From the NCBI RefSeq assembly GCF_937871615.1, contig NZ_CALMPA010000040.1:1-58731 (forward strand): a stretch of DNA of 58,731 bases. Direction: 5' to 3'. The notes beneath the pieces were generated by a model. That model saw only the letters and a program-made list of their open reading frames with translations, had not been told where the DNA came from and searched no databases. Of this stretch, positions 35,894 through 46,129 are shown in pieces (position 1 is the stretch's first letter; the number at the start of each line of letters is the position of its first letter). The translations under genes were made by a program, and so were the position numbers. The stretch is from an uncultured Sphingomonas sp. (GTDB lineage Bacteria; Pseudomonadota; Alphaproteobacteria; Sphingomonadales; Sphingomonadaceae).

Positions 35894-36541
35894 TCACTTG
35901 CCGTCGAAGATCGCCTCGATCGCGCGGGTCACCTCGGCGATATCCGCCATGCCGTCGACCCGGCGGACCAGCCCGCGCGCTTCGTAGATCGGGATGATCG
36001 GCGCGGTCTTAGCGCGATATTCGGCCATGCGCGTGCGCACGGTTTCCTCATTATCGTCAGCGCGGCGCTTGAATTCGTGATGGCCGCACACGTCGCACGT
36101 GCCCGCGACCTTCGGCTGCTTGAACCTGTCGTGATAGCCTTCGCCGCAATTGGCGCAGGTGAAGCGTCCGACGATCCGCTCGACCAGCGCATCCTCGTCC
36201 ACCGCAAGCTCGATAACGTAATCGAGCTTCGCGTCGCGCGAGCCGAGCAGTCCATCAAGCGATTCGGCCTGCGCGGCGGTGCGCGGATAGCCATCGAAGA
36301 TCGCGCCGGCACCGATGCCCTGATCGAGCCGCTCGCCGATCAGCGCGGAGACGATCTCATCCGAGACCAGCCCGCCCGATTCCATCACCGCCTTCGCCTG
36401 CAACCCGACCGGCGAACCCGCCTTGACCGCGGCGCGCAGCATGTCGCCGGTGGAAAGCTGCGTCATGCCCCGGTCGGCCACCAGCCGCGCCGCCTGCGTC
36501 CCCTTGCCCGCGCCCGGCGGCCCCAACAGGATAATATTCAC
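35894..36541 (-). CDS. adk: Adenylate kinase (zinc-LID type)
   Basis: The 215-residue enzyme keeps the balance ATP + AMP = 2 ADP. NIILLGPPGAGKGTQAARL is the P-loop, DGYPRT the AMP-site motif. The lid has CANCGEGYHD and CDVCG, four Cys that bind zinc, as in Gram-positive and many alphaproteobacterial Adk, unlike E. coli. The start is GTG 36541, with GGAGAGG before it, and gives the usual 215 residues. It follows secY by 28 nt. Confidence 0.97.
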   Translation of the reverse strand: MNIILLGPPGAGKGTQAARLVADRGMTQLSTGDMLRAAVKAGSPVGLQAKAVMESGGLVSDEIVSALIGERLDQGIGAGAIFDGYPRTAAQAESLDGLLGSRDAKLDYVIELAVDEDALVERIVGRFTCANCGEGYHDRFKQPKVAGTCDVCGHHEFKRRADDNEETVRTRMAEYRAKTAPIIPIYEARGLVRRVDGMADIAEVTRAIEAIFDGK

Positions 36542-36569
36542 GCGATTCCTCTCCCCCAAATCCGCGCGC

Positions 36570-37934
36570 TTAACGCAGGCGACCGCCCTTCAGCTTCGCC
36601 TTCTTGATAAGATCGCCATATTGGTGCGCCAGCAGATGCGACTGAATCTGCGTTACCGTATCCATCGTGACATTGACGACGATCAAAAGGCTGGTGCCGC
36701 CAAGATAAAACGGAATTGACAGCGCCGTGACCAGATATTCCGGCAGCAGACAGATCAGCGTCAGATAGGCGGCACCGATCACAGTGATGCGCGTCAGGAC
36801 GTAATCGAAATATTGCTCGGTATTCTTGCCCGGACGGATGCCGGGGATGAAGCCGCCGTGGCGCTTCAGATTCTCCGCCGTCTCCTCCGGGTTGAACTGC
36901 ACCGCGGTGTAGAAGAACGAGAAGAAGACGATGCCCGCGCCGTACAGCAGCATATAAAGCACCGAGCCGTGCTGCAGATACTGGTTCAGGGTGATGATGA
37001 TATCGCCCATCCGGCTCTCGCCCGATACGCGATTGCCCGCGAACTGGGTGATGGTGAGCGGCATCAGCAACAGCGACGAAGCGAAGATCGGCGGGATCAC
37101 GCCGGCGGTATTGAGCTTGAGCGGCAGGTGGCTGCGCTCGGCCTGCATCCCGCGCTGCGTCTGGCGCTTGGGATATTGGATCAGGATGCGCCGCTGCGCG
37201 CGCTCCATGAAGCAGATGAACAGCACGAGCAGCAGGACGGCGGCGATGATGCCGATCAGCTTGATCGGATCGAGGCTGCCCGAACGCCCGCCTTCGAGCA
37301 GGTTGAACAAGGTCGTCGGCAGATGCGCGACGATGCCCGCCATGATGATGAGCGACACGCCGTTGCCGATGCCCCGGCTGGTGATCTGTTCACCCAGCCA
37401 CATCAGAAACATCGTGCCGCCGACGAGCGAGATCACCGCCGCGATGCGGAACATCATGCCCGGCTGGATCACCGCCTGCACGCCCTGGTTCGCGCCCAGC
37501 GCCTCCAGCCCGACCGCGATGAAATAGCCCTGGATCGCGGTGAGCGCGACGGTGCCGTAGCGGGTATATTGGTTGAGCTTCTTGCGCCCGCTCTCGCCCT
37601 CTTTCTTGATCGCGGCGAGCTGCGGCGACAGCGATGTCGCGAGCTGCACGACGATCGAGGCCGTGATGTACGGCATCACGCCCAGCGCGATCAGCGACAT
37701 GCGGGTAAGCGCGCCGCCCGAAAAGGTGTTGAAGAAATCGAGCACACCGCCCTTGGTCTGCTGGCTCAGCAGCCCCAAAGCGGTGGGATCAATGCCGGGA
37801 AGCGGCACGTAGCTCAACATGCGGAAGACGATCAGCGCACCGATCGTGAACCACAACCTTTTCTTCAGGTCGGTCGCCTGCGAGAATTTCGCGAGGCTGA
37901 TGCTTTGCGCCATCTGGTCGGCTGCGGATGCCAT
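36570..37934 (-). CDS. secY: Preprotein translocase subunit SecY
   Basis: The 454-residue SecY forms the protein-conducting channel with SecE and SecG. Ten membrane segments are visible, from KKRLWFTIGALIVFRMLSYVPLPG to the end. GIGNGVSLIIMAGIVA and the cytosolic loop RRILIQYPKRQ are conserved. The start is ATG 37934 (MASAADQMAQ). It follows rplO by 199 nt, where a promoter-like pair and a hairpin lie. Confidence 0.98.
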   Translation of the reverse strand: MASAADQMAQSISLAKFSQATDLKKRLWFTIGALIVFRMLSYVPLPGIDPTALGLLSQQTKGGVLDFFNTFSGGALTRMSLIALGVMPYITASIVVQLATSLSPQLAAIKKEGESGRKKLNQYTRYGTVALTAIQGYFIAVGLEALGANQGVQAVIQPGMMFRIAAVISLVGGTMFLMWLGEQITSRGIGNGVSLIIMAGIVAHLPTTLFNLLEGGRSGSLDPIKLIGIIAAVLLLVLFICFMERAQRRILIQYPKRQTQRGMQAERSHLPLKLNTAGVIPPIFASSLLLMPLTITQFAGNRVSGESRMGDIIITLNQYLQHGSVLYMLLYGAGIVFFSFFYTAVQFNPEETAENLKRHGGFIPGIRPGKNTEQYFDYVLTRITVIGAAYLTLICLLPEYLVTALSIPFYLGGTSLLIVVNVTMDTVTQIQSHLLAHQYGDLIKKAKLKGGRLR

Positions 37935-37963
37935 CGTGCGTTGATGCCTTCGGAAACGAAAAA

Positions 37964-37995
37964 CGGCGGGATGGTGCTGATGCCCCGCCCCGCCG
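37964..37995 (-). terminator. Terminator-like hairpin in the rplO-secY gap
   Basis: On the minus strand CGGCGGG, an 18-nt loop and CCCGCCG form a 7-bp stem followed by TTTTTCGTTTCC. It may reduce readthrough from the ribosomal genes into secY. Confidence 0.5.
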
Positions 37996-37997
37996 CT

Positions 37998-38025
37998 CAT
38001 ATAGGCGCGCCAGGCGCCATGTCTA
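37998..38025 (-). promoter_or_regulatory. Possible secY promoter
   Basis: On the minus strand TAGACA (38025-38020), a 16-nt spacer and TATATG (38003-37998) resemble sigma-70 elements. It would start transcription about 55 nt before secY, near the 5' arm of the hairpin. Confidence 0.5.
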
Positions 38026-38133
38026 ATGCCGCGGGCGATAAGCTTTCACCGTCCGCGCCGAACCGATCAAATTTGTGCCCCGCGCGTGGCGGAAAAACAC
38101 TCTCGATCGGCGCGGCGCGAACGGTGAAGCGAC

Positions 38134-38664
38134 TCAGCCCTTCTTGGCGGCCTTGGCGGCGAGGGCGGTGCCCTTCTTGGCCTTGGCCTTTTCGGCTGCC
38201 GGAACGACCTCGATCACGGAGACCGCGCCGCCAGCCTTTTCGACGGCGGCACGGGCGGAGGCCGAGGCACCGGCGACGGTGAAGTTCAGCTTCGCCTTCA
38301 GCTCGCCCTTGGCGAGGAGACGGACGCCATCCTTGCCGCCGCGCGCCAGGCCGGCGGCCTTCAGCGCGGCGTGATCGACATCGCTGCCGGCGGTCAGCTT
38401 GCCCGCATCGACCGCCTTCTGGATCGCGCCGAGGTTCACCTCGGCATAATCCTTGGCGAAGATGTTGTTGAAGCCGCGCTTCGGCAGACGCATGTGCAGC
38501 GGCATCTGGCCGCCCTCGAAGCCGGCGATCGAAACGCCTTCACGGCTCTTCTGGCCCTTCTGGCCGCGCCCGCCGGTCTTGCCCTTGCCGGAGCCGATGC
38601 CGCGGCCAACGCGCATACGGCGATGACGGGCGCCTTCGTTGTCGCGGAGTTCGTTCAGTTTCAT
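38134..38664 (-). CDS. rplO: 50S ribosomal protein L15
   Basis: The 176-residue L15 has the typical [22 protein letters not shown] start, the glycine/lysine-rich [16 protein letters not shown] loop and [19 protein letters not shown] Lys/Ala-rich tail of about 25 residues ([13 protein letters not shown] and on) extends past the E. coli length of 144. The start is ATG 38664. It is followed by secY on the minus strand. Confidence 0.97.
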   Translation of the reverse strand: MKLNELRDNEGARHRRMRVGRGIGSGKGKTGGRGQKGQKSREGVSIAGFEGGQMPLHMRLPKRGFNNIFAKDYAEVNLGAIQKAVDAGKLTAGSDVDHAALKAAGLARGGKDGVRLLAKGELKAKLNFTVAGASASARAAVEKAGGAVSVIEVVPAAEKAKAKKGTALAAKAAKKG

Positions 38665-38762
38665 AATGTGCACTCGCTTTCGCTTGTTACGCGCAATGGA
38701 AAAGGGAAGGGGGCGCGTTAGCCCCCTCCCCCCGATTTGTCACGAGGTGAAATGCCGGGCGA

Positions 38763-38939
38763 TCAGCCCTGCACTTCAACCATGTGCTGCACCTTGCGGA
38801 TCATCCCGCGGACTTCGGGGCTGTCTTCCAGCTCCGAAACCCGGTGCATCTTGTTGAGGCCGAGCCCGACCAGCGTTGCGCGCTGATCCTTGGTGCGGCG
38901 GATCGGCGATCCGGTCTGCTTGATCTTGATCTTCGCCAT
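38763..38939 (-). CDS. rpmD: 50S ribosomal protein L30
   Basis: The 58-residue L30 reads [15 protein letters not shown], then [17 protein letters not shown], and ends [10 protein letters not shown], all family features. It is a small gene between rpsE and rplO, with 6 nt from the rpsE stop. The TGA is at 38763-38765. Confidence 0.97.
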   Translation of the reverse strand: MAKIKIKQTGSPIRRTKDQRATLVGLGLNKMHRVSELEDSPEVRGMIRKVQHMVEVQG

Positions 38940-38945
38940 GCCGGC

Positions 38946-39683
38946 TTACTCCGTGACGGCCGCGGCTTCGGCAGCGGCGGTCTGCGCATCAGCGCCATGG
39001 CCACGACCGAGCAGATCGGCGATCTTCTTGCCACGACGCTGCGCGACCGACTTCGGCGAAGTCTGGCTGCTCAGCGCCTCAAAGGTGGCGCGGATCATGT
39101 TATAGGGGTTCGACGTGCCGACCGACTTGGTGACCACGTCATGGACGCCCAGGCTCTCGAAGACGGCGCGCATCGGACCGCCCGCGATGATCCCGGTGCC
39201 CTGCGGCGCCGAGCGGAGGGTGACGCGACCCGCACCGAAATGGCCGTTGCCATCGTGATGCAGCGTGCGGCCTTCCTTGAGCGCGACGCGGACCATCCGC
39301 TTCTTCGCCGAAGCGGTCGCCTTGGAGATGGCTTCCGGCACTTCGCGCGCCTTGCCGTGGCCGAAACCGACCCGGCCCTTGCCATCGCCGACGACGACGA
39401 GCGCGGCGAAACCGAAGCGCTTGCCGCCCTTCACCGTCTTCGACACGCGGTTGATGTGGACGAGCTTTTCGATCAGCTCCTCGCCACCATCCTCGTTGTT
39501 GTTGCGACGATCATCGCGACGACCACGGTTGCCATCACGGCCACCACGGCCACGATCGCCGCCGCCCGCGCCACGACCGCCACGCGCACCACGACCGCGC
39601 GGCGCTTCGCCGCCCGCGTGAGCGCCCGCCTCGGGAGCCGCGGCTGCGGTGGCCTGCACCTCGGTGTTGTTCTCGTCAGCCAT
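38946..39683 (-). CDS. rpsE: 30S ribosomal protein S5 with a long RG-rich N-terminus
   Basis: The 245-residue S5 has the normal core from about residue 68: [35 protein letters not shown], and [18 protein letters not shown]. Residues 1-67 are an extension, acidic/Ala-rich at first, then Arg/Gly-rich with many RG pairs (for example [14 protein letters not shown], residues 29-42). E. coli S5 has 167 residues. The tail [10 protein letters not shown] is also extra. The core supports S5 in decoding fidelity; the extension could bind RNA. Confidence 0.97.
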   Translation of the reverse strand: MADENNTEVQATAAAAPEAGAHAGGEAPRGRGARGGRGAGGGDRGRGGRDGNRGRRDDRRNNNEDGGEELIEKLVHINRVSKTVKGGKRFGFAALVVVGDGKGRVGFGHGKAREVPEAISKATASAKKRMVRVALKEGRTLHHDGNGHFGAGRVTLRSAPQGTGIIAGGPMRAVFESLGVHDVVTKSVGTSNPYNMIRATFEALSSQTSPKSVAQRRGKKIADLLGRGHGADAQTAAAEAAAVTE

Positions 39684-39686
39684 GTC

Positions 39687-40037
39687 TTAGAACTCCAGTC
39701 CGGCTTCGCGCGCGGCTTCCGCCAGCGCCTTCACCCGGCCGTGAAACAGGAAGCCACCACGGTCGAACACGACCTGCGTGACGCCGGCGGCCTTCGCCGC
39801 TTCCGCGACGCGCTTGCCCACTTCGGACGCCGCCGCGACGGTCGCGGTCTTGCCCTCGTGCCCGGCCAGCGTCGATGCCGACGCGAGCGTGCGGCCCGCC
39901 TCGTCGTCGATCACCTGGGCATAGATATGCTTGCCCGAGCGATGCACCGACAGACGCGGACGAGTGCCAGCGCGCGCGCGCAGCGCCGTGCGATTGCGGC
40001 GACGCCGCTTTTCGAAAAGCGAAAGGCCCTTGGTCAC
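39687..40037 (-). CDS. rplR: 50S ribosomal protein L18
   Basis: The 116-residue L18 binds 5S r[33 protein letters not shown] and [28 protein letters not shown] are family features. The start overlaps the rplF stop (ATGA) and rpsE follows after 3 nt, so it is tightly coupled in the spc operon. Confidence 0.98.
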   Translation of the reverse strand: MTKGLSLFEKRRRRNRTALRARAGTRPRLSVHRSGKHIYAQVIDDEAGRTLASASTLAGHEGKTATVAAASEVGKRVAEAAKAAGVTQVVFDRGGFLFHGRVKALAEAAREAGLEF

Positions 40038-40567
40038 TTCTTCTTCCCTTCCTTACGGAAGATGTACTCGCCGTCGTACTTGATGCCCTTGCCCTTGTAC
40101 GGCTCGGGCTTACGCCAGCGGCGGATCTCGGCGGCGAGCTGACCGACCTTCTGCTTGTCGGCGCCCGAAATCTCCACCGTCGTGTTGTCCGGGGTCTTGA
40201 CCTCAAGACCTTCCGGCACGTCGATATCGACATCGTGGCTGTAGCCGAGCTGGAGCTTCAGCTTCTTGCCCTGCGCGGCGGCGCGATAGCCGACGCCGGT
40301 AATCAGCAGCTTCTTGCTGAAGCCCTCGGTCACGCCGGTCACCAGGTTCTGCACCAGCGTGCGCTGCATACCCCAGAAGGCGCGCGCGCGCTTGGTCTCG
40401 TTGGCCGGCTGCACCGAAATGCCGTCCGCCTGGACGTCATAGGTGACTTCGTCGGCGAGCTGAAGCGAAAGAATGCCCTTGGGGCCTTTCACGCTCAGCG
40501 TGCCGTCCGCGATGTTCGCGGTCACGCCCGAAGGGATCGCGACCGGCTTCTTGCCGATGCGGCTCAT
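40034..40567 (-). CDS. rplF: 50S ribosomal protein L6
   Basis: The 177-residue L6 has two related domains. [15 protein letters not shown] starts it, and the C-terminal motif [14 protein letters not shown] is the signature that contacts the sarcin-ricin region. It overlaps rpsH by one base and rplR by four. Confidence 0.98.
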   Translation of the reverse strand: MSRIGKKPVAIPSGVTANIADGTLSVKGPKGILSLQLADEVTYDVQADGISVQPANETKRARAFWGMQRTLVQNLVTGVTEGFSKKLLITGVGYRAAAQGKKLKLQLGYSHDVDIDVPEGLEVKTPDNTTVEISGADKQKVGQLAAEIRRWRKPEPYKGKGIKYDGEYIFRKEGKKK

Positions 40568-40962
40568 CAGAACACCTCCGCCAGCACTTCGCCACCAACA
40601 TTCTGCTCGCGCGCTTCCGCGTCCGACAGAACGCCACGCGGCGTCGAAACGATCGTGATGCCAAGGCCGTTCATCACCCGCGGCAGCTCTTGCGAGCCGC
40701 TGTAGATGCGGCGACCGGGCTTCGAGACGCGCGCGACGTGCTTGATCGCCGGCTGGCCCTCGAAATATTTCAGCTCGATGCGGACGCCCTTCACGGGGCC
40801 CATGTCCTCGGCGCTATAGCCACGGATATAGCCTTCGCGCTGAAGCACGTCGAGCACGCGGGTCCGCATCTTCGATGCCGGCGACACGACGCTGTCCTTG
40901 CGCGCGCGCTGGCCGTTGCGGATACGGGTGAGCAGGTCACCCAGGGGATCGGTCACTGCCAT
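40567..40962 (-). CDS. rpsH: 30S ribosomal protein S8
   Basis: The 131-residue S8 binds the central domain of 16S r[19 protein letters not shown] opens it, [12 protein letters not shown] is in the middle, and [19 protein letters not shown] is the conserved C-terminal part. In E. coli S8 represses the spc operon by binding mRNA; here the upstream gap to rpsN is 12 nt. Confidence 0.98.
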   Translation of the reverse strand: MAVTDPLGDLLTRIRNGQRARKDSVVSPASKMRTRVLDVLQREGYIRGYSAEDMGPVKGVRIELKYFEGQPAIKHVARVSKPGRRIYSGSQELPRVMNGLGITIVSTPRGVLSDAEAREQNVGGEVLAEVF

Positions 40963-40974
40963 TGTTCGTGATCC

Positions 40975-41280
40975 TTACCAGCTCGACTTCGTGACACCGG
41001 GAATCAGGCCCTTGTTGGCCAGTTCGCGGAGCTGCACGCGGCAGAGACGGAATTTGCGATAATAGGCGCGCGGACGACCGGTCACCTCACAGCGGTTGCG
41101 CACCCGCGTCGGGTTCGCATTGCGCGGCAGCTCGGCCATCTTGAGGCGCGCGATGAGACGCTCGGTCTCGTCGAGCGACTTGTCGTTCGCCTTCGCCTTC
41201 AGCGCAGCAAGCTTACCGGCATATTGCTTCACCAGCTTCTTGCGACGCTCGTTCTTGTTAACGGAACTCAGTTTCGCCAT
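40975..41280 (-). CDS. rpsN: 30S ribosomal protein S14
   Basis: The 101-residue S14 is the long, zinc-free (C-minus) form: [30 protein letters not shown] has no CxxC pair at the usual zinc site. [23 protein letters not shown] starts it. It lies between rplE (39-nt gap) and rpsH. Confidence 0.98.
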   Translation of the reverse strand: MAKLSSVNKNERRKKLVKQYAGKLAALKAKANDKSLDETERLIARLKMAELPRNANPTRVRNRCEVTGRPRAYYRKFRLCRVQLRELANKGLIPGVTKSSW

Positions 41281-41319
41281 GGACTTAAGCTCTCTCGTTC
41301 GGATTCGTAATCAAGGCGA

Positions 41320-41904
41320 TCATGCCGCCTTCTTCTCTTCGGCATCGGCATCCTGCGGGAACGGGAAGCCGAACAGGCGAAGCAGCTCGCGCGCCTCGTC
41401 GTCGGTCTTCGCGGTCGTCGCCACGATGATGTCCATACCACGCACCTTGTCGATGCGATCATAGTTGATTTCCGGGAACACGAGCTGCTCCTTCAGGCCG
41501 CAGGCATAATTGCCACGGCCATCGAAGCTCTTCGGGTTCAGCCCGCGGAAGTCGCGCACGCGCGGCAGCGCGATGGTGACGAAGCGGTCGAGGAACTCAT
41601 ACATGCGCTCGCGGCGCAGCGTGACCTTGACGCCGATCGGCATCCCTTCACGCAGCTTGAACTGCGCGATCGACTTCTTCGCCTTGGTGACCACCGGCTT
41701 CTGGCCCGCGATCAGCTCCATCTCCGAAGCGGCCTGCTCGACGCGCTTCTTGTCCTGGGTCGCCTCGCCGACGCCCATGTTGATGACGATCTTGTCGATC
41801 CGCGGGATTTCCAGCGCGTTCTTGTAGCCGAACTTTTCGACCATCGCCTTGGCGATCTTGTCGTCGTACAGCTTGCGGAGGCGCGGCTTGTAAGCGTCAG
41901 CCAT
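41320..41904 (-). CDS. rplE: 50S ribosomal protein L5
   Basis: The 194-residue L5 binds 5S rRNA and P-site t[23 protein letters not shown] and [20 protein letters not shown] are conserved. The ATG at 41904 is used; the extra codon before it is ATT-derived sequence of the rplX end. It overlaps rplX by 8 nt. The tail EEKKAA adds about 15 residues over E. coli. Confidence 0.98.
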   Translation of the reverse strand: MADAYKPRLRKLYDDKIAKAMVEKFGYKNALEIPRIDKIVINMGVGEATQDKKRVEQAASEMELIAGQKPVVTKAKKSIAQFKLREGMPIGVKVTLRRERMYEFLDRFVTIALPRVRDFRGLNPKSFDGRGNYACGLKEQLVFPEINYDRIDKVRGMDIIVATTAKTDDEARELLRLFGFPFPQDADAEEKKAA

Positions 41905-42214
41905 CAATCTTCTCCCCGGACTTCACGGCCACGCGGACCTTCTTGCCGTCCTGCACCTCGAAACGGATGCGCGTCGGCTTGCCCTCGGCGGTGACGTGCG
42001 CCACCTTCGAGATGTGCAGCGGCGCTTCCGAACGCTCCAGGCCACCCTGCGGGTTCGCCTGGCTCGGCTTGCGGTGACGGGTGGCGACGTTGACGCCTTC
42101 CACGACGACCTTGCCGTCCTTCGGCATGGCGAGCGTGACGGTGCCGGTCTTGCCCTTGTCCTTGCCGGACAGGACGATCACGCGGTCACCCTTCTTGATC
42201 TTCGCGGCGGCCAT
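41897..42214 (-). CDS. rplX: 50S ribosomal protein L24
   Basis: The 105-residue L24 starts early 50S assembly. [21 protein letters not shown] is the KOW motif, and [19 protein letters not shown] is also typical. It overlaps rplN by one base and rplE by eight. Confidence 0.98.
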   Translation of the reverse strand: MAAAKIKKGDRVIVLSGKDKGKTGTVTLAMPKDGKVVVEGVNVATRHRKPSQANPQGGLERSEAPLHISKVAHVTAEGKPTRIRFEVQDGKKVRVAVKSGEKIDG

Positions 42215-42582
42215 TACAGCACCTCCGGCGCGAGGCTGATGATCTTCATGTGCTTCTTGGCGCGCAGCTCGCGAACCACCGGGCCAAAGATACGGGTGCC
42301 GATCGGCTCCTCGTTCTTGTTGACCAGCACCGCGGCGTTCGAATCGAAACGGATGGTCGAGCCGTCCGCACGATGAATGTCCTTGGCGGTGCGCACGATG
42401 ACGGCGCGATGCACGTCGCCCTTCTTCACCTTGCCGCGTGGCTGCGCTTCCTTGATCGACACCACGATGATGTCGCCAACGCTGGCCGTGCGGCGCTTCG
42501 AGCCGCCCAGCACCTTGATGCACTGCACCCGCTTCGCGCCGCTGTTGTCAGCGACGTCGAGATTGGATTGCATCTGGATCAT
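42214..42582 (-). CDS. rplN: 50S ribosomal protein L14
   Basis: The 122-residue L14 reads [21 protein letters not shown], a near universal opening, then [18 protein letters not shown] and [24 protein letters not shown] at the end. It lies 84 nt after rpsQ, where no gene is visible. Confidence 0.99.
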   Translation of the reverse strand: MIQMQSNLDVADNSGAKRVQCIKVLGGSKRRTASVGDIIVVSIKEAQPRGKVKKGDVHRAVIVRTAKDIHRADGSTIRFDSNAAVLVNKNEEPIGTRIFGPVVRELRAKKHMKIISLAPEVL

Positions 42583-42666
42583 TGATCCGCTTCCTTCTCG
42601 CTTTATGACGCTGGATACCGACCCAGCGCCGCCTTCAAACTATTGCCCGGTCGCCCGGACGAACGA

Positions 42667-42951
42667 TCAAGCCGCGACGTCGCCGTCGATATCGACCTGC
42701 TCCGGTGTCGCGCGGGTGTTGACCCGATCGAGCACCTTCCAGGTCTTCAGCTTCGACATCGGCTTGGTCTCTTCGATCCGCACCGTTTCGCCGGCCTTGA
42801 ACTCGTTCGCCTCATCATGGGCGTGATACTTCTTCGAGCGGCGGATGATCTTGCCGTAGAGCGGGTGCTTGACCTTGCGCTCCACGTTCACGACCACCGT
42901 TTTATCGCCCTTGTCCGAGACGATCACCCCGGTCAGCACGCGCTTCGGCAT
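42667..42951 (-). CDS. rpsQ: 30S ribosomal protein S17
   Basis: The 94-residue S17 has the OB-fold start [17 protein letters not shown], then [20 protein letters not shown] and [15 protein letters not shown]. About ten extra residues at the end ([10 protein letters not shown]) are acidic. It follows rpmC by 13 nt. Confidence 0.98.
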   Translation of the reverse strand: MPKRVLTGVIVSDKGDKTVVVNVERKVKHPLYGKIIRRSKKYHAHDEANEFKAGETVRIEETKPMSKLKTWKVLDRVNTRATPEQVDIDGDVAA

Positions 42952-42964
42952 GTCTTCTCGTCCT

Positions 42965-43165
42965 TTACTTGGCCACTGCGGCGCGCTGCGCCTGCAGGGT
43001 CTTGATGCGGGCGATGTCCTTGCGGACCTCGCGAACGCGGCTCGGCTTTTCGAGCTGGTTGGTCGCGGCCTGGAAGCGCAGGTTGAACTGCTCGCGCTTC
43101 AGCTGGCCCAGCGCTTCGCCCAGCTGGTCGTCGCTCTGCCCGGTGAAATCACTATTCTTCGACAT
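42965..43165 (-). CDS. rpmC: 50S ribosomal protein L29
   Basis: The 66-residue L29 forms two antiparallel helices at the peptide exit, near the docking site for trigger factor and [25 protein letters not shown] and [14 protein letters not shown] are the helix motifs. It sits 1 nt after rplP. Confidence 0.97.
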   Translation of the reverse strand: MSKNSDFTGQSDDQLGEALGQLKREQFNLRFQAATNQLEKPSRVREVRKDIARIKTLQAQRAAVAK

Positions 43166-43166
43166 C

Positions 43167-43601
43167 TTACTCGCCTCCGAGGTGCGACGTGTCGCCGAGA
43201 CGCGCCACGACCTTGGTTTTGATCGGGAGCTTCATCGCCGCGCGTTCAAACGCTTCGGCGGCAAGCGCGCCCGGAACACCGTCCAGCTCGAACAGGATGC
43301 GACCCGGCTTGACCCGTGCCGCCCAGAATTCGGGCGAACCCTTGCCCTTGCCCATGCGGACTTCGGCGGGCTTCGACGAAACCGGCACGTCCGGAAAAAT
43401 GCGGATCCACAAACGCCCCTGGCGCTTGATGTGACGCGTGATCGCGCGGCGGGCCGCCTCGATCTGGCGTGCGGTGATCCGCTCCGGCTCCATCGCCTTG
43501 AGGCCATAGGCCCCGAAGTTGAGCGCGGTGCCGCCCTTGGCGTCGCCGTGGATACGGCCCTTGAACGCCTTGCGGAACTTGGTGCGCTTCGGTTGCAGCA
43601 C
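43167..43601 (-). CDS. rplP: 50S ribosomal protein L16
   Basis: The 144-residue L16 helps place tRNA in the A site. [16 protein letters not shown] begins it, and the [19 protein letters not shown] segment carries the Arg that is hydroxylated in E. coli. It follows rpsC by 12 nt. Length is a little above E. coli (136), with a short tail [10 protein letters not shown]. Confidence 0.98.
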   Translation of the reverse strand: MLQPKRTKFRKAFKGRIHGDAKGGTALNFGAYGLKAMEPERITARQIEAARRAITRHIKRQGRLWIRIFPDVPVSSKPAEVRMGKGKGSPEFWAARVKPGRILFELDGVPGALAAEAFERAAMKLPIKTKVVARLGDTSHLGGE

Positions 43602-43613
43602 GTCTCTTACTCC

Positions 43614-44321
43614 TTAGCGGCGGTCATCGCGCGCGGGGCGCACGCCGGAGGTCTGAGCCTCCATCATCAGCCGGTCGGTGGCCATCGGATCATGGCCCAG
43701 GATCTCACCCTTGAAGATCCAGACCTTCACGCCGCACACGCCATAAGCGGTGTGGGCCTGGGCCTCGGCATAATCCATGTTCGCGCGGAGCGTGTGCAGC
43801 GGCACACGGCCTTCGCGATAGCTTTCGGTGCGCGCGATCTCGGCGCCGCCGAGACGACCGCCGCACTGCACGCGGATGCCGTCGGCACCCAGGCGCATCG
43901 CGGACTGCACCGCGCGCTTCATCGCCCGGCGGAACGCGATACGGCGCTCGAGCTGGTCGGCAATGCCCTGCGCGACGAGCTTGGCATCGACTTCCGGCTT
44001 GCGGATCTCGACGATGTTCAGGCTGACCTCGGAGGAAGTCATCGCGCCGATGGCACGACGCAGCTTCTCGATGTCCGAGCCCTTCTTGCCGATGATGACG
44101 CCGGGGCGCGCCGCATAGATCGAGATGCGGCACAGCTTGGCCGGACGCTCGATCACCACCTTCGAGATCGCGGCCTGCGGCAGCGTCTTGAGGATGTACT
44201 GGCGGATCTTGATGTCCTCCAGCAGGAGGCGTCCGTAATCCGCGCCGTCGGCGTACCAGCGGCTGTCCCAGGTGCGGTTGATCTGCAGGCGCAGACCGAT
44301 CGGGTTGCTCTTGTGACCCAT
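43614..44321 (-). CDS. rpsC: 30S ribosomal protein S3
   Basis: The 235-residue S3 lines the mRNA entry tunnel with helicase activity. [22 protein letters not shown] starts it, the KH domain has [17 protein letters not shown], and the C-terminal domain has [19 protein letters not shown]. Its ATG overlaps the rplV stop by one base. Confidence 0.98.
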   Translation of the reverse strand: MGHKSNPIGLRLQINRTWDSRWYADGADYGRLLLEDIKIRQYILKTLPQAAISKVVIERPAKLCRISIYAARPGVIIGKKGSDIEKLRRAIGAMTSSEVSLNIVEIRKPEVDAKLVAQGIADQLERRIAFRRAMKRAVQSAMRLGADGIRVQCGGRLGGAEIARTESYREGRVPLHTLRANMDYAEAQAHTAYGVCGVKVWIFKGEILGHDPMATDRLMMEAQTSGVRPARDDRR

Positions 44322-44698
44322 TAGGCTTCTTCCTGCTCGCGCACGACGATCCGGAGGCGCGAGAACGGCTTCAGGATGCGGGTGGACTTGCCGCGGCCGC
44401 GCGTCGCGAACCGCTTCATGGTGATCGACTTGCCGACCGACGCCTCGGCGACGACGAGCGCGTCGACATCGAGGTTATGGTTGTTCTCGGCGTTGGCGAT
44501 CGCGGAGGCGAGCACCTTGCGCGCGTCGACCGCCATCGCCTTCTTGGAGAAAGCGAGGATGTTCAGCGCGTCGCCGGCCTTGCGGCCACGGATCAGGCCC
44601 GCGACGAGGTTCAGCTTCTGCGCCGAACCGCGGATCTGCGTGCCGACCGAGAGCGCTTCCTTCTCGCCGACCTTGCGGGGGGATGCAGGCTTGCTCAT
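44321..44698 (-). CDS. rplV: 50S ribosomal protein L22
   Basis: The 125-residue L22 reaches into the peptide exit tunnel with a beta hairpin. [21 protein letters not shown] and [20 protein letters not shown] are conserved. It overlaps both rpsS and rpsC by one base. Confidence 0.98.
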   Translation of the reverse strand: MSKPASPRKVGEKEALSVGTQIRGSAQKLNLVAGLIRGRKAGDALNILAFSKKAMAVDARKVLASAIANAENNHNLDVDALVVAEASVGKSITMKRFATRGRGKSTRILKPFSRLRIVVREQEEA

Positions 44699-44976
44699 CA
44701 GCGCTTGCCCTTCTTGTCAGCCGCGTGACCCGGGAAATACCGGGTCGGCGCGAACTCGCCGAGCTTCATGCCGACCATGTCCTCGTTGACCGAGACGGGC
44801 ACGAACTTGCGGCCGTTATACACGTTGAACGTAAGCCCAACGAACTGCGGCAGGATCGTCGAGCGACGCGACCAGGTCTTGATCGGGCCGGCGCGACCAG
44901 CGTTGTCCTGCGCGGTTTCTGCCTTCTTGAGCAGGTGCAGGTCCACGAACGGACCCTTCCAGACTGAGCGCGCCAT
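44698..44976 (-). CDS. rpsS: 30S ribosomal protein S19
   Basis: The 92-residue S19 lies at the top of the 30S head, paired with S13. [18 protein letters not shown], then [22 protein letters not shown] and the tail [19 protein letters not shown] match the family. It is coupled to rplB and rplV by one-base overlaps. Confidence 0.98.
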   Translation of the reverse strand: MARSVWKGPFVDLHLLKKAETAQDNAGRAGPIKTWSRRSTILPQFVGLTFNVYNGRKFVPVSVNEDMVGMKLGEFAPTRYFPGHAADKKGKR

Positions 44977-45809
44977 TACTTCTTCCTCGCGTGACGGCTG
45001 CGAATGATCATCTTGTCAGTCGCCTTGTTGTGGCGCGTGCGGGCGCCCTTCGTCGGCTTGCCCCACGGGGTGACCGGGTGACGGCCGCCCGAGGTGCGGC
45101 CTTCACCGCCGCCGTGCGGGTGGTCGACCGGGTTCTTCGCGACGCCGCGGGTAAGCGGACGCTTGCCCTTCCAGCGCGTGCGGCCGGCCTTGCCGAAGTT
45201 CTGGTTCTGGTTGTCGGGGTTCGACACCGCGCCAACCGTCGCCATGCAATCGCTGCGGATATAGCGCTGCTCGCCCGAGTTCAGGCGGACGATCACCATG
45301 CCCTTGTCGCGACCGACGACCTGCACATAGGTGCCGGCGGAGCGGGCGATCTGGCCGCCCTTGCCCGGCTTCATCTCCACGTTGTGGACGATGGTGCCGA
45401 CCGGCATCTGGCCCAGCTCCATGGCGTTGCCCGGCTTCACGTCGGTCTTCTTGCCGGCGATCACCTTGTCGCCGACGCCCAGACGCTGCGGCGCGATGAT
45501 ATAAGCCTGCTCGCCGTCCGCATAATTCACCAGCGCGATGAACGCGGTGCGGTTCGGGTCATATTCCAGGCGCTCGACGATGCCCTCGGCATCCCATTTG
45601 CGGCGCTTGAAATCGATGAAGCGATAACGCTGCTTGTGGCCGCCGGCGATGCCGCGCGACGTGACATGACCCTTGTTGTTGCGGCCACCCGTCTTGGTCT
45701 TGCCCTCGGTGAGGGCCTTGACCGGACGCCCCTTGTGGAGCGCCGAGCGGTCGATCAGGATCAGGCCACGAACGCCTGGGCTGGTCGGGTTATAATGCTT
45801 GAGTGCCAT
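44976..45809 (-). CDS. rplB: 50S ribosomal protein L2
   Basis: The 277-residue L2 sits near the peptidyl transferase centre. [15 protein letters not shown] starts it, [23 protein letters not shown] lies in the N-terminal domain, and [25 protein letters not shown] is the universal signature with the key His. It overlaps rplW and rpsS by one base each. Confidence 0.99.
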   Translation of the reverse strand: MALKHYNPTSPGVRGLILIDRSALHKGRPVKALTEGKTKTGGRNNKGHVTSRGIAGGHKQRYRFIDFKRRKWDAEGIVERLEYDPNRTAFIALVNYADGEQAYIIAPQRLGVGDKVIAGKKTDVKPGNAMELGQMPVGTIVHNVEMKPGKGGQIARSAGTYVQVVGRDKGMVIVRLNSGEQRYIRSDCMATVGAVSNPDNQNQNFGKAGRTRWKGKRPLTRGVAKNPVDHPHGGGEGRTSGGRHPVTPWGKPTKGARTRHNKATDKMIIRSRHARKK

Positions 45810-46129
45810 TACGCCTTGGCCCCCTCGGTCACGTCGATCGACTGCCCTTCCTTGAGCGTGACGATCGCCTTCTTCATGTCGGACCGCTGATAGGGAGCAC
45901 CCTTCCAGCGCTTGGTCTTGCCCTTCTGGACGATCGTGTTCACGCCGACGACGCTGACGTCGAAGATCGCTTCCACGGCGGCCTTGATCTCCGGCTTGGA
46001 GGCGTCACGCGCCACCTTGAACACAACCGCGTTCTGCTCGGAGAGAAGGGTAGCCTTCTCGGTGATGTGCGGCGCGACGATCACGTCATAGTGACGATTG
46101 TCGATCGCCTTGGTCGGCTTCTTAGCCAT
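45809..46129 (-). CDS. rplW: 50S ribosomal protein L23
   Basis: The 106-residue L23 is the docking site for trigger factor and SRP at the exit tunnel. [18 protein letters not shown] and [22 protein letters not shown] are typical, followed by the tunnel loop [14 protein letters not shown]. It overlaps rplD by 8 nt and rplB by one. Confidence 0.97.
   Translation of the reverse strand: MAKKPTKAIDNRHYDVIVAPHITEKATLLSEQNAVVFKVARDASKPEIKAAVEAIFDVSVVGVNTIVQKGKTKRWKGAPYQRSDMKKAIVTLKEGQSIDVTEGAKA

Noticed and set aside
35658-35897. A small frame of about 79 codons overlapping the adk end
   Set aside because: Cys/Arg-rich with no known domain, inside a region that looks like a transcription boundary; probably chance.
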